Part shown: piece by piece, positions 1 through 12,398 of the stretch
How positions within the stretch are numbered: position 1 is the stretch's first letter
Layout: every line of letters starts with the position of its first letter
NCBI GenBank assembly: GCA_963920635.1
Contig: OY987301.1
Coordinates: forward strand, 18,146,501 to 18,210,500
DNA from: Pseudeuparius sepicola
Taxonomy: Eukaryota > Arthropoda > Insecta > Coleoptera > Anthribidae
DNA length: 64,000 nucleotides
Direction of reading: 5' to 3'
Made by a program: the position numbers and the translations under genes
The notes under the pieces: model-generated
Seen by the model: the letters and a program-made list of their open reading frames with translations, nothing else
What the model was told of the DNA's origin: nothing
The model's database searches: none

Positions 1-689
1 TCCAGAAATATGCAATGTTTTGCGAAATTGAATAAAATATGCAAAAAATGCATATATATGCAATTTGCATATATTCCGCCCTTTAGTAATTAGAATAAAA
101 TGTTTGGTTGCTTTCTTTTGCTTTCCTGCGACGTGAACTAAATTAAAGCGCCTATTAGAGCTAACTGATGTCCGAAAGCCGTGTTACTGAAAGGGCATTG
201 AACGTTGATTTTGTTTTTTTCTGCAGCCTTTGTAATTATAAAGTAAATTAAAACTTATATAACTTTATCGAAAACTGTTTGGGCATTTTCGAGTTGAAGT
301 TATGTGGTTTTAACGGTAACATTTTACGTTCATCCCCAAACACAAAAATTGCACACAGTCCTGAGCGTAAATTAAAAAAAAGATATATCCTCTAAAGGAG
401 CTAAAGGCTCAAATTGTGAGTGTATTTGAAATAATATTTTTTGCTATTTTTAGAAGGACAATTTTTATGAAATACAACCAAACAAAGTTTTAAGATAGTT
501 TAAATAGCGTTTTTGCTAAAACTTTTGAATGTTTTCATTAAAATGGTTGAGTTTTTAAAATCTGACAAAAGTTTCGTTTAAAAATAGTAAAATGTTATTA
601 AAAAATAAATAGGCTAAAAATTTAGAAAAAGTCTCATTTACTTACTTTACATTTAACTTTGGGGTCCTCCTTTGCTTTAAATAAACTTA
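1..689. other. gene-free A+T-rich DNA
   Basis: No plausible coding exon, RNA gene or clear repeat boundary was seen here. The sequence is A+T rich with frequent stops in all frames. Confidence 0.5.
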
Positions 690-1147
690 ATGGTAAAAAA
701 ATATTTTTAAAAACAAGTTTTTATTTAAATGTTCTGAAAAGAAGAAAATAAACTTTATAATAAATCGAACCAAGGCAAACCCACAATGTTATTACGTTAT
801 ACAAATGTAGGTATATGATATAAAAGCTTGTCGCGAGATTTTCGTGTGTAAATTTCTGTTATAGAAAAATACAATTTCTACTTATAATTACTTTCGTCAA
901 GATATATATTATATGGTCGCCAGATTCTCGTGTGTAAATTTGTTTTATAGAAATATACATTTTCCACTTAAAATTACTTTCAAGATGTATATAATATATT
1001 CTCGCGACAAGCTTTTATATAATATTATACAGTTGTATAAAGTAACAAAATGATGGGTTTGCCTTCGTTTGATTTATTATAAAGTTTATTTTCTTCTTTT
1101 CAGAGCATTTAAATAAAAGCTTGTTTTTAAAAATATTATTTTACTAT
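690..1147. repeat. foldback (long inverted repeat) element
   Basis: The left arm (about 690-835) and the right arm (about 995-1147) are near-perfect reverse complements, for example TTGCCTTCGTTTGATTTATT on the right pairs with the stretch near 760-780. The loop holds two direct copies of a roughly 80-bp segment containing CTCGTGTGTAAATTTG-type sequence. There is no coding capacity. It is probably a non-autonomous foldback DNA transposon directly abutting the minisatellite that follows. Confidence 0.7.
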
Positions 1148-1172
1148 TAATTTTATTTTCAACTTTTTAGTT

Positions 1173-1690
1173 CTACTCTTCAAGCCCTCTCATTTAATGC
1201 CCATAAGAAAATGTAATCCGCCGTGTTGGAGCGGCGGCCATATTGAATTCAGTGTGATGTCACTAACTCTATCGTTTTCTACTCTTCAAGCCCTTTCTAT
1301 TGATACCCATATTAAGGGAGTTGACAAAAAAAAAACATTATCCGCCATCTTAGAGGGGCGGCCATATTGAATTTAGTGTGATGTCACTAACTTTATCGTT
1401 TTCTACTCCTCAAGCCCTTTCATTTGATACCCATATTAAGAGGGTTGAATTTAGTACTAATTCTATTGTTTTCTACTCTTCAAGCCCTTTCTATTGATAC
1501 CCATATTAAGGGAGTTGACAAAAAATACATTATCCGCCATCTTGGAGCGGCGGGCATATTGAATTTAGTGTGATGTCACTAACTCTATCGTTTCCTTTTC
1601 TTCAAGCCCATTTATTTGATACCAATATTAAGGGGGTTGATAAAAAATACATCATCCGCCATCTTGTGGCGACGGCTATTTTGAAAGTAT
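1173..1690. repeat. minisatellite, about 120-bp units, five copies
   Basis: The phrase CTACTCTTCAAGCCC or a variant recurs at 1173, 1279, 1403, 1473 and 1594. Full units are about 106-124 bp; the fourth is internally deleted to 70 bp. Most units contain CCGCCATCTTG followed by a GGCGG..CATATTGAAT stretch and GTGATGTCACTAAC. Units differ by substitutions and indels, so the array is not very recent. It sits next to the foldback at 690-1147 and may be part of the same composite element. Confidence 0.8.
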
Positions 1691-2729
1691 TACAATATTG
1701 AGTATTTTATATTGTATTGTCATCGGAACTAAAGGTGTATGCAAAATTTTAGCTCAATCGGATGTCAGGAAGTGGTTCTAATTCAGCTTGCAAGATTTGA
1801 CCTAAACACCATATATTGCAAGTTAAATAAAAGCTTGTAATAAATAGATGAAGAACGACCTACTCAAACGTGGTCACCTGACTCTTGCTATCTGTCAAAA
1901 ATGACATTTTTTAAAATAGATCACTAAAAATAGGATTACTTGTTACAAGTTCAAAAAGTTTTACTTGGGAAAGTTTATTTTTCAATTCTAAATCTGTATA
2001 CAAAATTTGAACCATCTATTAAAAGATTTACTTTCTTGCCATTCTTTAATGAAATTTTCAAATTTTTTTAAAACTTTTAACTTCAAAAAATCACTAGCTT
2101 GATCTTTCTAGTAACTTTTGATTTCGAAATATCAATAAGAACATGTCTTAAAAAAATGATATATAGGGCTTTAATATTCTATGATGTTTGATGCAAAGTT
2201 GATGTACCTTCACGCATTTGGGATAAAAAAGTTATTTTCATTCAATTTTCGAGTACTAAATTAATGCCAAAATAATAATAAATTAAAATATCATTATCTA
2301 AAAAAATTCAGGAATTTTTCGGTACAAAGTACTGAATTCTGGTTAGATACATTTAATAGTTATGCCATTGGCAGGGGTTCTACTAAATTCGAACCAAAAT
2401 ACATTTTTTCATTCTTATCTTTGGGTGTATGTAAGTAAACGTAATTCCAGATGAAGATGGATACTTTAAACTTGTGGCATCGTATAAATGTAGCTTCTAA
2501 ACGCCTTAATCCGATTCCTAACTCGTTAGCATTTCTTGGTGGGTTTACCAGAACGGCTAAGCCGACCCTGCTTACGAAACTCGACGCGCCGTCACGTGAC
2601 AGCCGGAATAACCCCCCTAAAGAGATAAAGTTAAACTTTATTCAGTAGAATTTGATCTTTATAGGTGCGAGCGTCTCCAAACTTTTCATGATTATAAATC
2701 TAATTATTGAAAACTTGGAGATATTTACG
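1691..2729. other. gene-free intergenic DNA
   Basis: No supported gene. The sequence resembles old transposon debris around 1790-2060, with phrases such as GTCAAAAATGACATTTT that recur near 8560. The short open frame at 2451-2648 has no recognisable protein features. Confidence 0.4.
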
Positions 2730-2730
2730 T

Positions 2731-3487
2731 AGTGGCGGATCTAAGCTCGAGTCAAGGGAGGGGCTTCTATTTCCCAAATTTCGTAATAAAAGCGGAAACA
2801 CATTTTTTATTCATTTTATTCATTAAAATACAATACTAGTAATACATTAATATTCTTAGTTTCGTTCAGTTCCGTTCCGCTGTTCCAGTTCCGCTCTGCT
2901 CGTAGTAATAGTAATAGAATAGAACAACTGTGAACGTGAACTGTCGATCGGTGAAGGCGGTGACTGGACCCGTGTTCTGTGCCGGGCCCTGTCCCAATCC
3001 CATTGCGTTCACCAAATTTTTAAATTTGTACTATAAAAACTATTTAGCGTACCCTCTTTAGAAATGGAAGCAATATATTTATCAATGATTCAATATTCAA
3101 TAATAATAGTTACTTTGCGACCTTCACGCCCACATAACCTCAAAATGGCATGTTCCTGTCAGCGCATTTACAACCGGTCCGAAACGAGTTGTCAGCGAGT
3201 GAATCAAATCGTACCTGTTGTAAACGATCTGTGCGCTGTAAGCACTGACAGCGCGATTCGGACCACGGCCTTAGAAGACTAGAAGTTAATAATATTGGAA
3301 CTGGCACAGGTTTTTTAAGAACAGGTATTGCCTGGAACTGGAACAGGTTGTACCTGTTCCAAGAAAACGCAGTTCCACACCATCTCTAATTGCCAGACAT
3401 ATTTTTTAAGTGCCTACCTTACGGTATTAGGCCAAGGGGGGGGGGGGGGCTATAGCCCCTATAGCCCCCTCCCGTAGAACCGCCACT
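2731..3487. mobile_element. hAT-like non-autonomous element
   Basis: The ends are AGTGGCGGATCTA at 2731 and TAGAACCGCCACTG at the right, an inverted pair matching the common insect hAT terminus CAGTGGCGG. The flanking 8-mers TATTTACG and TACTTATG agree at 6 of 8 positions, as expected for an aged 8-bp target duplication. The right part has a run of about 15 G followed by an imperfect CTATAGCCCC repeat. No transposase reading frame is present. Assignment to hAT rests on terminus and duplication length only. Confidence 0.55.
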
Positions 3488-4740
3488 GTACTTATGTAAT
3501 ATAGGCGTGACTTGGCCGATTGTTTTGAAATTTGATATTGGGATATAATATGTATTCTAGAATAACATTTTCTTATAAATTTTTCCAGCATAATTCTATT
3601 TTTGTCGGTAGTCGGAAAGTAGATATGCATTTAATGCCGTGAAAGCGGCGCAATACGTTAATTATTCTCAATTTCTTTTGGGTACCTGTAATGCCTGGAA
3701 ACTTTTATTAATATTGCTTACTATAGGAGTTTTGTAAATAAAATATATTTACTAGATAGTGTAATAATGCCAATAGAGTTTATCATAGCAAACATATTTC
3801 TGTCAGTTTATCGGTATCAATAAGTGAAGATTCCAGCCTCCTTCCGGATTAGCTAAGGGGCTGTCTAAACTTCAAATCGGGTGATAGCCACAGCCAATAT
3901 ACGTCTGTTATTATACCCAATAACATGGAAATTACATTGGACCGATCTGAGATCGCTTGGCATGTGAATTCTCAACTACAAAGAGAATTTATTACAGGAT
4001 AAGCTTTGTAATGGTTATGGAACGTTCAAACGATTATTAGAATATACATTGATTTCAGTTGCAAAAAGCTCGTCAAAACGTTTTCAAAGCCTAGTACGAC
4101 ACTTTATTACTTTATTGGAACGTGCATTTGTAGAGAGACATATCATGAAAAATGTATGTAGCGACTCATATAAAATTCTTTGTTCGCACAAGCTAGTGTC
4201 CATGCCACATAAAAACGACGTCAAGTAGAATATGAACGTGTGTACCCGATTGGAGTTGCCATGTATTTTTAACATTTTGAAGTCTACTCATCAGTACAAT
4301 TAAAATGTTATTAAATCTTTATATTAGGTATATATAAACGTCTAGTCCGGTTCTGCCAGACCTCCTAGGTGTTTATAGTCGCCCTCGCTTCTCAAAAAAT
4401 GTAGTATGTATGTAACGCTTTCCTTTGGTCACGGCTAGCGGCCATTATTCATTTTAAAATGTTCAATTTTCTTATATTTACAAGAGTACCTACAATGCGG
4501 GACACCGAAAAAGGTTCCCAATTTATAATTGGCAACGCTGCGCTGTGTATATCTGACACATCACGCCAAATTTAAATGCTAGGAACAAGGACATGGACGT
4601 TCTCGAAATTAAACATAATAATATTGTTATTATCTTATTAAATTCAAAGTTAATTTGTGGCAGCTGTTGTTGAGAGGAAAATGATAATTTACCAAACCAA
4701 ATTGGTATAATTTTTGAAGATAAATCCTAAGCCTAAAGAC
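3488..4740. other. gene-free intergenic DNA
   Basis: No supported exon or RNA gene. Short open frames (for example 4084-4275 on the minus strand) lack start context, conserved motifs or splice structure. Confidence 0.4.
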
Positions 4741-4860
4741 AAATAAACAACATCCAGGGCACTACCGCGGGGGAATCGAACCCACGATGTACGGTGCCAA
4801 AGCGTGGGGTACCACGAAAGACCCACTCGTGTACCTCCGCGCCGCCCCCGGATATTGAGG
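4741..4860 (-). repeat. tRNA-derived SINE-like sequence
   Basis: On the minus strand GGTTCGATTCC (about 4772-4782) is a perfect Pol III B box, and a box A-like ACACGAGTGGG lies about 50 nt upstream (near 4830). The segment is GC rich against an A+T-rich background. A full cloverleaf cannot be drawn with a normal anticodon stem-loop, so it is more likely a SINE head or tRNA pseudogene than a functional tRNA. The downstream tail GTTTATTTGTCTTTAGGCTT has no tRNA counterpart and resembles a SINE body. Confidence 0.5.
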
Positions 4861-4899
4861 TCATGTGTTGTGTCTATTTGGCTTTTGCCACAAAATATC

Positions 4900-7800
4900 A
4901 TAAGTTAGGCAATCTTTCTTCCTCTTCAGTCTTCACAAATCTCAAATAGAAACATATCGATATTGCCGTAAATCGTGTCAACGTCGCAAAACAGTAGCCA
5001 ATCCGTGTTCTGGGCCCCTAACGTCACGGGCCCAAGGAATTTGAATTTCAAAAACATTTTTAGGGCATTTACCGGCCGAAATAAATCGGAAAAAAATATT
5101 TTTGTGTTTTATTTACAATTAAGATTCAGAATCGAAAATAAAAAAGTGTGAAACAGGCCCATTTCCCGCTTATTCCGTGTTGCCAGATTTCCCAGCCATG
5201 GCTGTCACTTTTATTTTCGATTCATTTGTTGCCCTCCTAATCGATGCTAAAAACTTGTTGTAGTGTATTTGAAGTATTTGAAGAATTCAATATAGGTAAG
5301 GTAAGTAACAATGTTTGGCCTACTTGAGGTGGACACCTGAGTCGTGTAAATTCAAAGTGGATGCAAACCACACCGATATATTTATGCAAGCAACTGTTCT
5401 ATTCTGGAGATTGCAGGTCGATCGATATAGCTTCTGCATGAATTCACGCAACTCACAAAGCTAGTTTATAACCGGAAGTCAAGCTTTGTATTAGAGTTAA
5501 ACTTCGAAGTTTCATGTTAGATGCGTACTACATGGTGTTTCACTTCAAAAGTTATGACCCCTTATTTGGTTGCTAGAAAATGATTATAAAACGATAGTTT
5601 TATCTTAGCATACATAGTTGTAGTTGTTGTTCTAGATTCAGCAAAATACCTATGTCTATTCTACGTCAGGTACCACTGAATAGTATTTAATGAATCGGAA
5701 AAACGCTAAACCTTAAAAACATAACACTTTTCAGTTAACTGAATTTTGTAGCGTCCTATATGGCAGAGCCCTCTGCGAGATGAGACCAAGCTTAGTCGAA
5801 GTTAGTGGCAACGCTGGAGTCTGAACATACTTGAGAGAGTATAAAATATTCTAGTTTTCTTCAGAATAATAAAGGAGGAGAACAAATCTTGCACGAAACA
5901 GAACACATATTGATTAATGTTAATGTCGTCAGATCTTGGGGCTTCAACAATCGTTATTTTGGCATGATTTTTGTGATAGTAGAATAAGGGAGTCGAATAA
6001 ACTTTTTGGGACCCACACGAATTACAGCCACAAAGGAAAAACGCCTAAAAACATTCAATAAAGCTTGTCACGTCGTAGTGAGGAAAAAACTTAAGTTCGT
6101 TTTCGTCTACTAACTAAAATTGGAGAAGTTGGCCAAATTATTTAGTTCAGAAAAATCCTCGTGCTGTGAAAACTAATGGCGTTCCGACCGAAAAGTTATA
6201 ATAATTACAAAATCAATTCGGGAACACCGAGCAGCCTGTTCTAAATTTGTTCTGCCTCATTTGCTAATCTTTTAATAACAATCGCCTCGCTGAACGAAAA
6301 CTGAAATGGAGAAACCCTTTTGGTGTTTTTTATAGAGTAGGTAGGCATCTTTTTCTTCTAATTTATCCAAACCAATAAAGTACAACTTCTCTTTTTCTAC
6401 ATCCATATTTAAAAAGTGTTTAATTTAAAATAAGCTGTGACGTTTCTTTTATTCACTCTTTCGTTTTAGAATTTCTTGATTGTGTCCCTGTTGTTCGTTT
6501 AGGTAAAAATTGTGACAATAATTGCAATGCAACATTTATAAATAAGTATGATTATTTTGAGCAGTTAGTATGCCACCAATAATTCGGCAAATTTACCAAA
6601 TCTCTATCCTCGAGTGACAAAGATTGAAGTTGATGTTAACTAGAGCGACGCGTCGACAATAATAATCAGTTCTATCCAGGAGATTGAGTTAGTGAAGTGG
6701 GTATGCTCACTGAACTTTGAAAAGATAATTTACACTAGGAAGTCGGGCTTTGTATTCCATGTTGTAAGTGAAATGCTTAGGTAGGTACACATAAACATTT
6801 ATTCAGCAATAGCTTAAAGAACATAAATTTATGAAAGATTCTGTGACGTTGTCATAGGTTTGATAAGAAATTGTTAAGACAACAGTAGTGGATTAACTCG
6901 AAAAATAAAGGGTTTCTGGATTTCTATACAAATAAAAGCAGACACCTTGTATATTAATTTTGGTCTGAGTTTTTACCTCAGTGTATCTTGCTTGAAACAC
7001 TATGAATATATTGCCGTCTTAACTGGTTTTCAATTCCGAACAAAACTATTTTTTTTTCGAAACGTCAAAATATGTCCATTTCATAGAAACTGTTATGGTG
7101 TAGTTTTTCTATTTTCGTTTATACAATATTTCAAATTATTTCAGCACAGCTACAACCTGACCTGGACATTAACTTCAAAACGCAGGGTCCAGTTTCAGTG
7201 AATGGTGAGGGTCACATTTATTCGGACCAACTTCAACATTTTATCGCCCCAATGGATATGGTATAATCTCTGGAACTTCATATTTGTATTAATCCGATAG
7301 AAAACATTTGTTGCTTAATCCTGTACGGCACCTTGAATTTAATGAAAGAAAATCTTGTTAAATGCTATTAACTTGGGCGGAAAATGCCGCAAATAATTTT
7401 CAACGGCGTTCCAAAAGTTTTAATTACGTTGACACAAAAATACAAAAGACATGTTTCATTTTCCTTCATAAACGAAGAAAACTTATATTTCGTAGAGGAA
7501 TCACGTAACAGTAGGGAAGCAATTTCTAACCAAAAGATTAAATGAAATATTTTATTTCGTAAATTTTCTTTCTAGGAACGAAAATATTAAATGTTCAATT
7601 TGTTATAGAAATATAACAAAGCCACCTGAATTTTCTGCCGGATATTAGATTGGGATTGCAAGCAGTTACAAAATGCACTACGAAAAAGTGTATCTAAAAG
7701 TTAACTTTTTCATAAAGCCCATAGGTACTTTTTGATTTCCCGCATTTTTTCTGGTAAAAAAGACCCCACAATTTTAATTTTTTATTTCAAAATGACAATT

Positions 7801-8150
7801 TTGTATTGTGTTTAAAATTTTTTAGATAATAAATAATACCTCTTTAACCCCAACTTTTCATATTTTTATTCAATAATATACGATGGAAACTTAGAAAGGA
7901 GCTCACTCGGTGGGCATTTCTTCGATGTTTGCCGTGAAAAAATATCTCGTTAAACGCGGATAAATTGCGCGTGAAATGTTTCGAAAAGTTTTAATTGACT
8001 TTATAATTACTTGGTACACGTAAAAATGTAAAGGGATGTTTAACTTTCTTTCGAAAACGATGGAAACTCGTTTAACCCCGTTTTTGTAAAGCAATTATCT
8101 CTTGGTACAAAATTTATTTCGCAGCAAACTTGGATTAAAGAGAACTATAA
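4900..8150. other. gene-free intergenic DNA
   Basis: Long A+T-rich stretch with no recognised gene, tRNA or bounded repeat. The open frames at 6947-7201 and 7903-8094 look like chance ORFs. Confidence 0.4.
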
Positions 8151-8814
8151 ACTCTGACGCAGGACCTGTAAAAAGAACAAACACTTTTATTAGGTAACTG
8201 TATCTTTGGCGTCTCTCAAGTTTTTAAGGACAATGTTATGATTGGTTGTATAATTTTCACAAGTTATATTGGGTTTAAGACTCTAGTGTACCTACACCTT
8301 TTTTTATACAAAGCATTTGTTTCCAAGATACAGGGCTCCAAAGTTTTTTTAATATTAGCTTTTATTTATTTATCTTACAATCGGTTGAGATACTTTAATT
8401 AAATTTGGCAGACAAGATTTACAGTGCCCGCCAAAAAGTTTGAACCATATGGGATTTTTTTTATTTCTGGCTAAGATGAAACTACTCTGGGGCGATCATC
8501 TCTGCTTACAAAAAGATTCGAAATGAGATTATTAAACACCGTGACGTCATTTGACATACCTGTCAAAAATGACATTTAATTAAATAAATGGCCAAAATAC
8601 GCTTTTTCTCGTATCTGTCACCGTTGTATTTATTTACAGAACTCTTTATCTAAATAGAACTTTTTAAAGATACTTAATCTTAAAAAACGTTTAATATAAG
8701 GCCATTCAGCCGTATTCTGGGACACTTTAACAGGTGGTAAATTAGAAAGTCATAAATTGAGACTATTTTGTGGTATAAATTTTTTCCAGATATAAATTTT
8801 TTCGAGATACTTAC
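8151..8814. other. transposon-like debris
   Basis: Phrases such as GATACAGGGCTCC, ACAGTGCCCGCCAAAAAG and TGTCAAAAATGACA are typical of degenerate insect DNA-element ends of the ACAGGG type. No boundaries or coding sequence could be set. Confidence 0.35.
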
Positions 8815-9952
8815 CTATGGGTGAATCAGTTTTTTGTAGCAGGACTTTAACAGGTCAGAGATCTTCAAAAAATAACCGCACTCTCTTCTATAAACTATAT
8901 CATTTTAAGGCCCTATAAAAAAGTTACAGGGTGTGAAAGTTTTAAGAAATATATGGACTTTATTGAATATTTACCGAACTAGTTGAGATATTTAAGTCAT
9001 ATTTGGTATACGCTATAAGGGCACGGGTTAGCATAAAACCTGTTAATATAGAACATCTTGCATAACCAGTGGCGGAGAAGTGGATAATTGGTAAAATTAT
9101 TTTTAGAAAAAAATTAATCACCTTGTATTGTAATAAAAGGTATTGAATTTTTTATGTAGATTTTAATTGCATACAAAAATGTCCTCTTGGTATTTGTTCG
9201 CATGTGTTCTAGTTTAACGCCAAATTTCATTTTTTTGTATTATTTCTGGGTATTTCTGAAAATTATCTAAAAAAATTGCTCCATAAGTAACACTTAAAGT
9301 AGAAATAATGTGTTTGCTACTTTAAATAAAGTAACTTCTTCCAATAAACTTACCTATTTAAGGCTATACTTTTGAAGTTACAGGGTCTAAAACATTTAAG
9401 GAAGATACAATTAAGGTTACGCTCTGTATCTTGAAAAGTAAAACCTTGAATGGGTTAGTTTATTGGAAAAAGTTACTTTACTTAAAGTAATAAACACGTT
9501 TTTTCTACTTTAAGTAGCGAGCAAATTTTTTAGATAATTTTTCGGAAATACCCCGAAATAATACAAAAAAATGAAATTTGCCGTTTAACTATAATACATG
9601 CGAACAAATACCAAGAGGACATTTTTGTCTGCAATTAAAATCTACATAAAAAAATCAATACCTTTTGTTAAAATACAAGGTAAAAATAATTTTACCGATT
9701 ACCCACTTCTCCGCCACTGGTTGTGCAAGATGTTCGATATTAACAGGTTTTATGCTAACCCATGCCGTTTTAACGTATACCAAATATGACTTAAATATCT
9801 CAACTAGTTTGCTAAATATTCAATAAAGTCCACACCCTGTAACTTTTTTATAAGGCCTTAAAATGATATAGTTTATAGAAGAAAGTGCGGTTATTTTTTG
9901 AAGATCTATGACCTGTTAAAGTCCTGCTACAAAAAAACTGATTCACCCTGTA
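8815..9952. repeat. 1.1-kb foldback with nested hAT-type ends
   Basis: Two arms of more than 500 bp pair around a centre near 9385-9393: GTGAATCAG at 8821 pairs with CTGATTCAC ending at 9946. Inside both arms lies CCAGTGGCGGAGAAGTGG (9066) and its inverse (ending 9720), a hAT-type terminus. ACAGGGTG-type ends also occur in the arms. It is either one large inverted duplication containing a hAT end, or a palindromic element inserted near the centre of another. No protein is encoded; the open frame at 9598-9789 is arm sequence. Confidence 0.7.
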
Positions 9953-10108
9953 TAATGTTTAAGTTCCCAACAATCTTAACGCCTTAAAATTATATAGTTT
10001 ATAAAAGAAAGTGCGGTTATTTTTTGAAGATCTATGACCTGTTAAAGTCCTGCTACAAAAAAACTGATTCACCCTGTATAATGTTTAAGTTCCCAACAAT
10101 CTTAACGT
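9862..10108. repeat. tandem duplication, 126-bp period
   Basis: The right end of the foldback and its flank occur twice in direct order: GTTCCCAACAATCTTAACG is at 9963 and again at 10089. The two copies are almost identical, so this duplication is younger than the divergence between the foldback arms. Confidence 0.8.
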
Positions 10109-11496
10109 TTTATTTTATAATTACCCAATATTCAAACGAAATTTGGTACACAGCATGCATTGATCAAGTGTCACAAAATGTGATAACACAAATCTTATAA
10201 ACATACCTAACATATATCACGCTGTATAGTCCTAGTCAGTTAGGTAATAATCTTGTGAAATTAGTTAGAATTTGCAAAGAGTCAAAATTTACATTGGAAT
10301 TAAAGTTTTGAAATTACGAGGGTGAAAATCAAGCTGGTTGTGGAACAAAATATAAAACTGAATTTGTTTTAGTGGTCTAACTTTCCTCGGGCGTTCATAT
10401 TATCGGCAAAAAGCAAAAGGTAGGTGGCCGAATAGGATCCAATTCGCGGGGATAGAATTATGGAGTGGTCCCGAATCGACGCGACGGTCTCCGGAATTTT
10501 AATAACCAATATTCGGGGCGACCTGAAATGCCTACTTTATTAAAGTCATCAATCATATTCATAGCGACGTAAAACTTTTAAAGGTAATTTATGCGCCGCC
10601 AGATTTCCAGTAAGAATTTAAATTCAATACATTCATCCCTCTTTATATTCTTGACAATTTACGAACAGGGCTCACGCTTAAGCATTACTAACGAGCCACT
10701 TGAGCGAGCATTAACCACCAAGCTGACTCCACAACGGTTTATTGAAGTTATAATAGGAAACAGATTGAAAAACTTCGCAAACAGACCTTGGCCATTTGAG
10801 TTGAATACTTTGGCAGTTCAATTTATTCAGTTATTTTCGCGCAGAAAGAAATATTCGTTTTTGCAACGAAGAAAATTATGCCAGGGCAATTTCATTCCAG
10901 ACATCAAATAGGTACCTAGTGCACCTCTTATACTTTATAAATTGATAAATGCACCTATTGTACTCATTATGATTTTACAGTGACTTAATAATGCAGAATC
11001 CACGACCAATCAGGAACCCCTAACTTTCGTAATCCTCGATCAGGTAAACACCTCAGAATTTTGTGTCAGCCTATACCAGTAATATTTGGTTTGAATAGCT
11101 TTGTCAGTTTTAGAGATATTAAAAAATACCTTTCTTCGCTTTTTGGGAACTTTAACACCGTTTAACGTCAATTTACACATGAGAAGTTGGCATTTTTTTT
11201 AAATTTTATATTGCTTCTTAAAGTTTGGCAATTTTAGACTTAAACACCATGTTTAAATTATTTATTTTGCGATAGTTCGTACTGTGGTAATATGCTCAAA
11301 GGACGGCAGTTTGAGAACGCGCGCGCGCGTGCTCCCCAATAGAGGCAGTGACGTCAAGCTAATGAGGGAACGTTCCGCGGACGAATGAATGCACATATAC
11401 TTTTTTCTATTTTTCTAGAGAAAATAATGTTGCTTTTTTTGTATTTTTTGGTGGCTATTTACGGTACTTTTATGGCGTTTGAATATATTTTTTGTC
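10109..11496. other. gene-free intergenic DNA with CpG-rich patches
   Basis: No supported gene. A patch near 10420-10530 and another near 11310-11385 are unusually GC rich. The latter holds a CG dinucleotide run (CGCGCGCGCG), a palindromic TGACGTCA (CRE-type) and a CCGCGG. They could be regulatory or transposon-derived; nothing here decides. Confidence 0.35.
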
Positions 11497-11530
11497 GGAC
11501 ATCATTTCAGAAAAATTAAAAAGGATTTTC

Positions 11531-11602
11531 TGTCAGCGCCGGGGGTCGAACCCGGGACCTCTCGCTTGCTAGGCGAACGTTCTACCACTACACTACGCTG
11601 AA
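11531..11602 (-). tRNA. tRNA-like gene, anticodon AGC (Ala), copy 1
   Basis: A 72-nt cloverleaf is visible. The anticodon loop is CTAGCAA, giving anticodon AGC (codon GCU). The T arm is CCGGG-TTCGACC-CCCGG and position 8 is U. The D arm has G10-C25 and U11-A24 but a G12/A23 mismatch. The acceptor stem has six pairs plus a mismatched first pair (U1/C72), and pair 3-70 is C-G, not the G-U normally needed for alanine charging. A T run on the minus strand follows within 20 nt, suiting Pol III termination. It may be a functional tRNA, a pseudogene or a tRNA-derived repeat head. Confidence 0.65.
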
Positions 11603-11933
11603 CCGTTGAAATTAAGTCTGTTTGTACATATAGTAGCTGAACCGAGAAGCCTTCGTTCGCGCCGTACCACAGAAAATACTCTCCAATTTCCTCCGAAACA
11701 CACCAGACTAAGACTAATAGACACAACCTTGACGTTAGATACAGTTGTACCACCATACATCTTACCAGCATGACTACCAAGATGTATGGTCGTACAACTG
11801 TATCTAACGTCAAGGTTGTGTCTAATAGTCTGGTGTGTTTCGGAGGAAATTGGAGAGTATTTTCTGTGGTACGGCGCGAACGAAGGCTTCTCCGTTCAGC
11901 TACTATACAAACAGACCGACTTCATTTCAACGG

Positions 11934-12005
11934 TTCAGCGTAGTGTAGTGGTAGAACGTTCGCCTAGCAAGCGAGAGGTCCCGGGTTCGACCCCCGGCGC
12001 TGACA
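11934..12005 (+). tRNA. tRNA-like gene, anticodon AGC (Ala), copy 2
   Basis: Identical across the 72 nt to the minus-strand copy as far as I can compare. The anticodon bases are 11966-11968. The B box GGTTCGACCCC is intact. A TTTTT Pol III terminator lies at 12014-12018. The same anomalies apply: U1/C72 mismatch, C3-G70 and a weak D stem. Confidence 0.65.
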
Positions 12006-12326
12006 GAAAATCCTTTTTAATTTTTCTGAAATGATGTCCGATTTTCTTTCTTTCATGTCCATTGGTCTACGTCCTATACGTATGAAAGTTCTTCTCCATT
12101 TCCATTTTCATTTTCAATCATTCCTTACGAGAGATTCGTATGTGAGGGACTACACCAGCATGACTTCCAAGATGTATGGTGGTACAACTGTATCTAACGT
12201 CAAGGTTGTGTCTATTATTAATCTGGTGTGTCTCGGAAGAAATTGGAGAGTATTTTCTGTGGTACGGCGCGAACGTAGGCTTCTCCGTTCAGCTACTATA
12301 CAAACAGACCGACTTAATTTCAACGG

Positions 12327-12398
12327 TTCAGCGTAGTGTAGTGGTAGAACGTTCGCCTAGCAAGCGGGAGGTCCCGGGTTCGACCCCCGGCGCTGACA
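12327..12398 (+). tRNA. tRNA-like gene, anticodon AGC (Ala), copy 3
   Basis: Lies exactly 393 bp downstream of copy 2 within a direct repeat of the surrounding unit. It differs from copy 2 by one base in the anticodon stem (A42 to G), which turns a U-A pair into U-G and keeps the stem. That structure-preserving change mildly favours function. A TTTT run follows within 15 nt. Confidence 0.65.

Larger units (their letters stand above)
11497..12040. repeat. inverted repeat carrying two tRNA-like genes
   Basis: About 265 bp on the left (11497-11765) is the near-perfect reverse complement of 11772-12040. The arms carry the first (minus) and second (plus) tRNA-like genes and their flanks, and the centre is only a few bases wide. 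A third copy of the unit follows in direct orientation from about 12155, 393 bp downstream. Copies differ by a few substitutions and short indels. Confidence 0.85.

Noticed and set aside
4689..4901. Functional tRNA on the minus strand
   Set aside because: A and B boxes are present but no acceptable cloverleaf with paired acceptor and anticodon stems could be drawn; a SINE-like origin fits better.
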